Origin: Holophagales bacterium
Lineage (GTDB): Bacteria > Acidobacteriota > Thermoanaerobaculia > UBA5066
Length of the DNA stretch: 64,000 nt
Reading direction: 5' to 3'
Assembly (NCBI GenBank): GCA_016716705.1
Contig: JADJVF010000008.1
Location: 22,501-86,500 of the forward strand
The notes beneath the pieces were generated by a model, which saw only the letters and a program-made list of their open reading frames with translations, was not told where the DNA came from and made no database searches. The position numbers and the translations under genes are program-made. The first letter of the stretch is position 1. Every line of letters begins with the position of its first letter. Of this stretch, positions 1-7,706 are shown piece after piece.

Positions 1-945
<945 letters not shown>

Positions 946-1023
946 ATAAAATTCTTGAGGCGCGAAGTGATCGCACGAAACTAAATGACGACTCGATTCT
1001 GGGACTTGGTAAGTTATCAAGTT

Positions 1024-1141
1024 TTCCGGTGGCCATATCGAAGGGGCTCCACCCGTTCCCATTCCGAACACGGCAGTTAAGCCCTTCAGAGCCCATGGTA
1101 CTGCACGGGTAACTGTGTGGGAGAGTAGGACGCCGCCGGAA
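1024..1141 (+). rRNA. rrf: 5S ribosomal RNA
   Basis: About 118 bases following 23S after an 80-base spacer. The ends pair (TCCGGTGGCC with the terminal GCCGCCGGA), and the conserved internal segments CCCATTCCGAACACGG and GGGAGAGTAGGACGCCGCC are present. The order 23S-5S on the same strand is a normal rRNA operon tail. End positions are estimated to within a few bases. Confidence 0.93.
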
Positions 1142-1151
1142 ATTTATGAAT

Positions 1152-1184
1152 CGCCCGGGCCACAAGCCCGGGCGTTTCTCTTTC
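1152..1184 (+). terminator. Rho-independent terminator of the rRNA operon
   Basis: A perfect 9-bp inverted repeat (CGCCCGGGC, loop CACAA, GCCCGGGCG) is followed by TTTCTCTTT. It begins about 10 bases after the 5S gene and separates it from the following protein gene. Confidence 0.85.
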
Positions 1185-1231
1185 TGGGGCGGGTCGGCGG
1201 ACCGGGCAAGGAAACCAATACAATCGGCGGG

Positions 1232-3601
1232 ATGACCGTCGACCCGCGGGAAGAGAAGGCCGCCCGTGCCGTCGCGCTCCGGGGAGCCGCCGTCGGCCTG
1301 CTCCTCGCGGCCGCCCTCCTCGGACCGGCTCTCGTATCCGGCGGCGTTCCCGCGCGAGGGGACCTTCCCGATTTCTTCTGGCCGATGAAGGCCTACACCG
1401 CCGAGCGCTGGGCGAACCACGAGATTCCCCTCTGGAACCCTCTCTCGGGTGGCGGAGAGCCCTGGCTCTCCCAGCTCCAGAGCGGCGCCCTCTACCCCGG
1501 GGACCTCCCGTTCCTCCTGGGCTGGAGAGAAGGAGCCCTGGCCGGCATCGCTCTCCACCTCGCCCTCGCAGCCGGGGGGATGGCGTTCTGGCTCTGGCAA
1601 CTGGGCGGCTCGCGCCCGGCCGCCCTGGTGGCCGGCGGCCTCTACGCCGGGGGAGGGGCCTTCCTGTCCCTCGTCCCCGTCTACAACAACGCCTGCACGG
1701 CCGCGTGGTTGCCGTGGCTCTTCGCGGGCGCGCGCCGAATCGTCGTCGGCCGTTCCCGGGGAGGAGGGTTCGCGATCGCCGTCGCCGGAGCGTTCCTCGC
1801 CGGAGAACCGGCGATCGCGGCCGTCGGAACCGGCGCCGCCATCGCGCTTGCTCTCTTCGCGGGCTCCGAGGGAGAGGCTCCCGAGGCTTCGACCGGGCAC
1901 GGAAAAGCCGTGGGACGAGTCTCCCTGGCGCTGCTGGCGGGTCTCGCGGTCGCGGGCGCCGCGCTCCTTCCGTTCGCAGCGCTCCTGCAGAGCTCCGGGC
2001 GCCGGACTCGGACGACGCTCGAAGAAGCGGTCGCCCGCTCCGTCGGTCCCTCTGACCTCGCCGACCTCGTCGCGGCGCCTCGGCCGGTAGCGACCCGGCT
2101 CCCGTCGCCGGGCCGCGGCGGATACCTCGTCACCCTCGCGCTCGGTCCGCTTCCGCTCCTTCTCGCTGCGGGGGTGGGCGCGGGCCTGCCGGGCCGACGC
2201 CGACTCCTGGCCGGGCTCGCGGTCCTCGCCGCCGCAGGGACGCTGCTCTCCCTGGGCACTGCCGGGCTTCTCGTCCCGCTGCTCTTCGAATCGGGGCTCT
2301 TCCGCGGCCTTCGCTTCCCGGCGCGCTGGGTCATCCTCCCTCACCTCGCGCTCGCCCTCGCGGCAGGAGCGGGTCTCGACGGCTGGCTCTGGGGGCGCTT
2401 TCGGAAGGGAGCGTCGGAGCCGGACGACGCGGACGGTGAGGAGGCTCGAGAGGCGTCGGCCCGCAGAAGGGTCGCTTTCGTTTCGCTCTCGACCGGAATC
2501 GCCGTCGTCCTGGTTCTCGCCGTTGTCGCATGGTTCGTTCCGGAGGCCCGCGCGTCCCGGGACCCGGGCCGGACCGCGGCGGGGGCCGCAGCGGCCGTCC
2601 TCGGCATCGTCGCGATCGTCCTCGCGGCACGCCGTTCTCCAGCGGCGCTTGGAGGGGCCGCGACCTTTGTCGCCGTCCTTGCGCTCGTTCCGCTGCCCTG
2701 GCTCGCGGGCGAGGCTCTGGCGTCGGTTCCGGCGACGGCGGTCTTCGCCGCGCCCCGGGTCCTCGCGGGCCTGGCGACGGGCCCGGAGGCCGGGCGCGTC
2801 TTCGCGCCTGCCGGTCAGGACCGGACCCTCGCGCTCCGCTGGAAGTACGCCGAGGGTGCGGCCTGGGGGGAGGAAGCCGTCCGGCGCGCCGCCCTGGCGC
2901 TCGCCGGGTATGCGAACCTCTTCCACGGTGTCGCGAGCGTGAGTACGGCTTCGCCGATCGGTGATCCGCGAGCGGAGCGCCTGGTCGGCGCCGCCCTCGC
3001 CGGGGGCGATGCGGTCCGCGTCCTGGGGCTCCTGAACGCGCGACACGTCCTCTCCCCCTTTCCCGCGAGCGCCCGAGGCTTCCGTCCGGCCGGCGAGAGT
3101 GAAGGCCTCCGCCGATACGATGTGCAGGGCGTCTTCGGGCGAGCGTTCTTCCCTCTCGACGCGCGGGTCGCGACCGACGACGAGGCGTTCGAGGCCCTGA
3201 GAAAGCCGGGGTTCGACCCCGGGCGAACCGCTCTCGTCGCCCCCCTTCCCGAGGGGATCCGCCTTCCCCGGCCCCGCACCTCGGGGAGCTGGGCCGCCGC
3301 TCGCTTTCTCTCCGACGAACCCGAGCACGCCGTGCTGTCGACGTCGGCCTCGGACGCCTCCCTCCTCGTCCTCACCCGGACCTGGGACCCGGGCTGGAGC
3401 GCGAAGGTCGACGGCGTCCCGGTCCCGCTCCTCCGTGCCCACATCGCCCTCGTCGCGCTGGTCGTCCCGCCCGGCGAGCACCGCGTCGAGCTCGCCTATC
3501 GGCCCGCCTCCTTCCGCATCGGCCTCGGGCTCTCGGCCGCGGGTCTCCTCGGCGTCCTCGCGCTCTCGCTGGCGGGTCCTCCCGGAGGGCGCGGGCGGTG
3601 A
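1232..3601 (+). CDS. YfhO-family polytopic membrane protein (GT-C type)
   Basis: A 789-residue multi-pass membrane protein. The N-terminal membrane segment (about residues 10-30) is followed by an extracytoplasmic loop with DLPDFFWPMK and IPLWNPLSGGGEPW, the typical signature of YfhO-like proteins. Many Leu/Ala-rich helices follow. A soluble C-terminal domain carries DPGWSAKVDGVPVPL and PPGEHRVELAYRP, as in other YfhO members. YfhO proteins are predicted GT-C fold glycosyltransferases that work with lipid-linked sugars; the substrate is unknown here. The ATG at 1232 was chosen because it comes after the rRNA terminator and directly precedes the signal-anchor; an in-frame open stretch upstream runs into 5S rRNA. 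It overlaps the next start by 4 bases (GTGA), so it is probably co-translated with the prepilin peptidase. Confidence 0.8.
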   Translation: MTVDPREEKAARAVALRGAAVGLLLAAALLGPALVSGGVPARGDLPDFFWPMKAYTAERWANHEIPLWNPLSGGGEPWLSQLQSGALYPGDLPFLLGWREGALAGIALHLALAAGGMAFWLWQLGGSRPAALVAGGLYAGGGAFLSLVPVYNNACTAAWLPWLFAGARRIVVGRSRGGGFAIAVAGAFLAGEPAIAAVGTGAAIALALFAGSEGEAPEASTGHGKAVGRVSLALLAGLAVAGAALLPFAALLQSSGRRTRTTLEEAVARSVGPSDLADLVAAPRPVATRLPSPGRGGYLVTLALGPLPLLLAAGVGAGLPGRRRLLAGLAVLAAAGTLLSLGTAGLLVPLLFESGLFRGLRFPARWVILPHLALALAAGAGLDGWLWGRFRKGASEPDDADGEEAREASARRRVAFVSLSTGIAVVLVLAVVAWFVPEARASRDPGRTAAGAAAAVLGIVAIVLAARRSPAALGGAATFVAVLALVPLPWLAGEALASVPATAVFAAPRVLAGLATGPEAGRVFAPAGQDRTLALRWKYAEGAAWGEEAVRRAALALAGYANLFHGVASVSTASPIGDPRAERLVGAALAGGDAVRVLGLLNARHVLSPFPASARGFRPAGESEGLRRYDVQGVFGRAFFPLDARVATDDEAFEALRKPGFDPGRTALVAPLPEGIRLPRPRTSGSWAAARFLSDEPEHAVLSTSASDASLLVLTRTWDPGWSAKVDGVPVPLLRAHIALVALVVPPGEHRVELAYRPASFRIGLGLSAAGLLGVLALSLAGPPGGRGR

Positions 3602-4773
3602 AGCCGGAAGACGTCCTCGTCCTTCCGTTCGTTTTCGCGCTCGGGGCCATCCTCGGCTCCTTCGCGAACGTCTGCATTCACCGGCTCCCGAAGGGCGCGT
3701 CCGTCGTCTCCCCGCGCTCCCGCTGCCCGGCCTGCCTGACGCCGATCGCCGCCCGCGACAACGTCCCCGTCCTCTCGTGGCTCCTCCTGCGGGGCCGCTG
3801 CCGCGCCTGCCGGGCGCCGATCTCGCCCCGGTACCCGCTCGTCGAAGCGCTCGTCGGGGCCATTTTCTTTGCGGCCGCTTTTCTCCACGGCCTCGGGCCC
3901 GTGGCGCTCGCCGGGGCGCTCCTGGCGACGGCGGCCGTCATCCTGGCGGCGACCGATCTCGAGGCGCGGGTTCTGCCGGACGAGATCACCTTCGGCGTCC
4001 TCGGTCTCGGCCTCGTCCTGGCGGCCTGGCGAGACCTCGCCGTCGTCCGAACCGAAGGCCGCGAAGCGTTCGGGGAACACTTCTTCCCGGCCCTGGCGGG
4101 GGCGGTGTTCGGGGCGGTCGTCGTCTGGGGCGTCGGTGCCGCCTACCGTCTCCTTCGCGGGGCGGAAGGGATGGGGATGGGAGACGTGAAGATGATCGCG
4201 ATGATCGGCGCCTTCGTCGGCCCCGGCGGCGTCCTCCTCACGCTCTTCGCGGCCTCGGTCGCCGGCACCGTCATCGCAGGTCTTCCCGCCCTCCTCCGCA
4301 TCCTCTCCTGGCGTGCGGCGTTTGCGCGGGCTCGGTCGTCGGCGACCTGCGCGAAAGAGGAAGCGGAACGTCACGGTCTCCTCGTCGCCGGCGACGGCCG
4401 GATCGCCGGCACGGGTCCGAGATGGAAGGAGATCCCCGGCTCACCCGCGGAAGGGGCTCCCCTCTCTCCGGCCGGCCCGGTGGCGCGCCCTGTCGCCGCG
4501 TTCGCGCGCCTCGCCCTCCGGCGAGCCGCGGCCGGGAAGTCCACCTCGTTCGGACGGCTCGCCGTCGAGGACGAGACCGGCGAGTTCTTCAGGGTCCTTG
4601 CGGCGAGAGGGGAGGCCGTGCCAGGCGGGCTGCTCGTCCTGCTCTCGCGCGTCGACGTGCCGTTCGGCGTATTCCTCGCGGCGGCGTCGGTCGTCGTGTG
4701 GCAATGGGGTGGCCCGGCCCTCGACCTTCTCGGGGGCGCGCTTCCATTCCCGGGACGAGGTCTCCTGCCGTGA
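3598..4773 (+). CDS. pilD: Prepilin peptidase / N-methyltransferase (A24 family)
   Basis: A 391-residue inner-membrane aspartic peptidase that cleaves and N-methylates type IV prepilins. The N-terminal half has GAILGSFANVCIHRLP followed by two CxxC pairs (CPAC and CRAC), the zinc-binding cytoplasmic loop of full-length PilD. The two catalytic aspartates are in DLEARVLPDEIT and in the GMGMGDVKM motif. The start is a GTG overlapping the previous stop. It is longer than usual PilD (about 250-290): roughly 110 residues of non-membrane sequence lie between the GxGD-containing segment and the last hydrophobic helix (VPFGVFLAAASVVV, about residue 353 onward). The reading frame stays open through this insert. 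Substrates are probably the prepilins encoded at 10348-13693. Confidence 0.92.
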   Translation: MKPEDVLVLPFVFALGAILGSFANVCIHRLPKGASVVSPRSRCPACLTPIAARDNVPVLSWLLLRGRCRACRAPISPRYPLVEALVGAIFFAAAFLHGLGPVALAGALLATAAVILAATDLEARVLPDEITFGVLGLGLVLAAWRDLAVVRTEGREAFGEHFFPALAGAVFGAVVVWGVGAAYRLLRGAEGMGMGDVKMIAMIGAFVGPGGVLLTLFAASVAGTVIAGLPALLRILSWRAAFARARSSATCAKEEAERHGLLVAGDGRIAGTGPRWKEIPGSPAEGAPLSPAGPVARPVAAFARLALRRAAAGKSTSFGRLAVEDETGEFFRVLAARGEAVPGGLLVLLSRVDVPFGVFLAAASVVVWQWGGPALDLLGGALPFPGRGLLP

Positions 4774-6575
4774 CCGCCGGCCTGCCGAAGCCTCCGGTCC
4801 AGGCGTGGATTCTCGAGGTTCGGCGTTTCGTCGTCGGGGGACTCGTCTTCGTCCTCTTTCTCGCGGGGGCCTCGCTCCTCGGAATCCGGTCCGCCACGGC
4901 GTGGGCGCTCCGGCAGAACGAGCTGAGGCTGGAGGCGGAAGCGAGGGCGGTTGCCGAGGCATCGGTCCGGCCGGGAGACCCGTCCGTCGCGATCGGAGCG
5001 GACCCGCGGGTGATCGCGCTTCTGCGCTCACACCAGGTCGTCCAGGCGGCCGTCTTCGACTCGGCAGGCATGCTCCTGTCCCAGGCGGGGTTCCTGCCGG
5101 AGGCGACCCTCGTGCCCGTCCGGCTCTCGGAGGCGGAGATACCGACGGGGCGCGACCCCGTCCTCACGCGAACCACCACTGGTACGGGGCCGGCGATCGC
5201 AGCCACGCTCAAGGTCGACAACGGGACCCGGATTCTCCGGGTTCTCTACGATGCCTCGTCGGTGGCCGCGGCCGAGCGGATGGTGACCGTTTTCACCGTG
5301 GCGATCCCGGCCGGCGCCCTGTTCCTGGCGCTCCTCGTCGCTCCTCTCCTGAAGCGGCTCCTCGGACCGCTCGAGGCCCTGGCCGAGACCGCACGCGGGG
5401 CCGAAGGCCTCGTCGGGGAGGAGTCGAGCCCGGAAGGCCCCCGGGCCGCACTCGCCACCTTCCGGCGCACGGTCGACGAGCTCCGACGACGGACCGGCGA
5501 GCTGGAGGAGATGCGCCGGAGCGCGGAGGCCCGCGCCGACGCCCTCGCGGTCACCTCGCAGACTCTCGTCCGGTCGCACCCGGGAGGGCTCCTCGTCGTG
5601 GAGGCTTCCGGCCGGCTCGCCGAGGCGAATTCGGCGGCCCGCGAGCTCCTCGGGCTTCCCGATTTCCCCCTTGGCCAGGCGGCGGCCGAGGCGCTCGCCG
5701 AGTGGCCGCCGGTCGCCGACGCCGTCGACCGCGCTCTCACGGGCGAACCGACTCTGGGGCGCGAAGCAATGCGGGGAGACTCCACCTCGGGGCGACAGGT
5801 GGCGGTGACGGCCGTGCCCGTCGTCGACGCGGCCGGTACTCTCCTGGGCGCCCTGGTGTTCCTGGAAGACCGGACAGGCGTGAAGAAGCTGGAGCGGGAA
5901 CTCTCGTTCCGGCGCGAGCTGGCCTCTCTCGGCGAGATGTCCGCCGGTATCGCGCACGAGTTCCGCAACGCCACCGCGGCCATCCTCGGCTATGCGCGCC
6001 TCGCGGGGACGGCGGACGACCCGGAGTCGCGCCAGCGCCACCTCGCCCGCATCCGGGCCGAGGCCGAGCACGTCGCGCGCGTCACGGGGGATTTCCTCCT
6101 CTTCGCGCGGCCCGAGCGCCTTCAGGTGGCGCCGGTCGACCTGGCCGGCCTCGTCGACGAGGTCGTCGCCGAGGGGCACGCCACCAGACCGACGGCGCAG
6201 TTCTCCGTCGAGGGCGACCTTCCGGTCCGGGTCGCCGACGCGGCCCTCCTGCGTCGCGCCCTCGTGAACCTCGTGCGAAACGCCGCCGAGGCGGCGGGAG
6301 AGGACGGCCGAATCCTCGTCCGCGGCGAGAGCACGCCGGACGCCGGTTTCGTCCTCACCGTGGAAGACAGCGGCCCCGGAATCGCTCCCGAGGCCGTGCC
6401 GAAGCTCTTCGTCCCCTTCTCCTCGACGAAGGCCGACGGGACGGGGCTGGGACTCTCGCTCGTGGCGAAGATCGCCGCGCTCCACGGGGCGAGCGTGACG
6501 GCGGGGCGCTCGGACGCCCTCGGCGGGGCCTCCTTCCGGATCGCCTTCCCGCCGGGCGCCCCGTCCGGCCGCTGA
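4770..6575 (+). CDS. PAS-containing sensor histidine kinase
   Basis: A 601-residue membrane sensor kinase. Order: N-terminal membrane helix (about 15-40), periplasmic sensor region, second helix (about 170-195), HAMP-like linker (RLLGPLEALAETARG), PAS domain (VRSHPGGLLVVEASGRL), and a HisKA domain with the phospho-acceptor His about residue 396 in GIAHEFRNA. The ATPase domain has the N-box NLVRNAAEAA, DSGPGIAPE and the GTGLGLSL lid. It resembles NtrB/PilS-type kinases. The GTG start overlaps the pilD stop by 4 bases, so the gene is coupled to pilus biogenesis. No response regulator is adjacent; the nearest candidate is the NtrC-type protein at 37063. Confidence 0.92.
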   Translation: MTAGLPKPPVQAWILEVRRFVVGGLVFVLFLAGASLLGIRSATAWALRQNELRLEAEARAVAEASVRPGDPSVAIGADPRVIALLRSHQVVQAAVFDSAGMLLSQAGFLPEATLVPVRLSEAEIPTGRDPVLTRTTTGTGPAIAATLKVDNGTRILRVLYDASSVAAAERMVTVFTVAIPAGALFLALLVAPLLKRLLGPLEALAETARGAEGLVGEESSPEGPRAALATFRRTVDELRRRTGELEEMRRSAEARADALAVTSQTLVRSHPGGLLVVEASGRLAEANSAARELLGLPDFPLGQAAAEALAEWPPVADAVDRALTGEPTLGREAMRGDSTSGRQVAVTAVPVVDAAGTLLGALVFLEDRTGVKKLERELSFRRELASLGEMSAGIAHEFRNATAAILGYARLAGTADDPESRQRHLARIRAEAEHVARVTGDFLLFARPERLQVAPVDLAGLVDEVVAEGHATRPTAQFSVEGDLPVRVADAALLRRALVNLVRNAAEAAGEDGRILVRGESTPDAGFVLTVEDSGPGIAPEAVPKLFVPFSSTKADGTGLGLSLVAKIAALHGASVTAGRSDALGGASFRIAFPPGAPSGR

Positions 6576-6602
6576 CGAAGGCGTCCCGGAGAGGGATCGG
6601 GC

Positions 6603-7706
6603 CTACTGGATCTCGCCGGCCCGCCGCTTGTCGACGAGCGAGCGGAAATAGTCCTTGTCCGCCGCCTTCTCGGAGGCCTCGGTGGCGTCCACCAGGTCCT
6701 GGACGACGAGCTCGGCCAGGTACTGGTCCATGCTGACCATTCCGTGGGACCGGCCCGTCTGCATCAGCGACGCGATCGTCGCCGTCTTCCCTTCGCGAAT
6801 CGCGTTCGAGAGTGCCGCCGACCCGCGCAGCACCTCGAACGCCGGAACCCGGCCGCCCCCCTTCTTGCGCAGGAGGACCTGGGCGACGACCGCCTTGAGG
6901 ACCTCGGAGAGGACGATCCGCACCTGCTCCTGCTCGTCGGAGGGGAAGCCGTCGATGAGCCGGTCGACCGCCTTGGAAGCGGAGTTCGTGTGGAGCGTGC
7001 CGAAGACGAGGAGGCCGGTCTCGGCGGCGTGGAGCGCCATCCGCATCGTCTCCAGGTCGCGCAGCTCGCCGACGAGGATGGCGTCGGGGTCCTCTCGCAG
7101 CGCCGCCTTCAACGCGGCCGTAAACGTCGGCGTGTCGGGCCCGAGCTCGCGGTGGGTCATGATCGACGACTTCGAGATGTGGACGAACTCGACCGGGTCC
7201 TCGATCGTGACGATGTGGTACGCCTTGGTCTGGTTGATCCGGTCGATGAGGGCGGCGAGCGTCGTCGACTTGCCCGAGCCGGTCGGCCCGGTGATCAGGA
7301 CGAGGCCGCGGAGCGTCCTGCCGACGGCCGCGACCTGCTCGGGGAGCCCGAGGTCCTCGACGGTCAGGACGCGCGGGGGGATCATCCGGAGGACGGCGGA
7401 CGGCCCGTGCTCCTGGCGGAAGAGGTTCACGCGGAACCGGGCCTTGTCGCCCATCGCGTAGGCGAAGTCGGCATCGCCGCTCCGGGCCCACTCGTCCCAG
7501 ATCGGCGTCGGGGTGATGGGGTGGAGGAGGTTCTCGAAGTCCTCCTCCCTGATGGCCCGCCACTTCATCCTCACGAGGTCCCCGTCGACCCGGATCATCG
7601 GGGGCGAGCCGCAGGCGAGGTGGAGGTCGGAGGCCTTCTTCTCGAGGACGACCCGCAGGAGGGAGTCGATCCGGGCGCTCGCGCCCCCTTCGTCGAGCCC
7701 GCTCAT
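6603..7706 (-). CDS. pilT: Type IV pilus retraction ATPase PilT
   Basis: A 367-residue cytoplasmic hexameric ATPase driving pilus retraction. The N-terminal PAS-like domain starts with KASDLHLACGSPPMIR. Walker A is GPTGSGKST (about 139-147). The Asp-box/Walker B region has TIEDPVEFVH and DAILVGELRD. The His box reads ETGLLVFGTLHTNSA: the first His of the usual GHLV is Leu, while the second (LHT) is kept. The AIRNLIRE retraction motif is degenerate (SNAIREGKT). The start ATG overlaps the stop of the upstream HEAT-PilT gene by 4 bases, so both are co-expressed. Length and architecture are normal for PilT. Confidence 0.93.
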   Translation of the reverse strand: MSGLDEGGASARIDSLLRVVLEKKASDLHLACGSPPMIRVDGDLVRMKWRAIREEDFENLLHPITPTPIWDEWARSGDADFAYAMGDKARFRVNLFRQEHGPSAVLRMIPPRVLTVEDLGLPEQVAAVGRTLRGLVLITGPTGSGKSTTLAALIDRINQTKAYHIVTIEDPVEFVHISKSSIMTHRELGPDTPTFTAALKAALREDPDAILVGELRDLETMRMALHAAETGLLVFGTLHTNSASKAVDRLIDGFPSDEQEQVRIVLSEVLKAVVAQVLLRKKGGGRVPAFEVLRGSAALSNAIREGKTATIASLMQTGRSHGMVSMDQYLAELVVQDLVDATEASEKAADKDYFRSLVDKRRAGEIQ

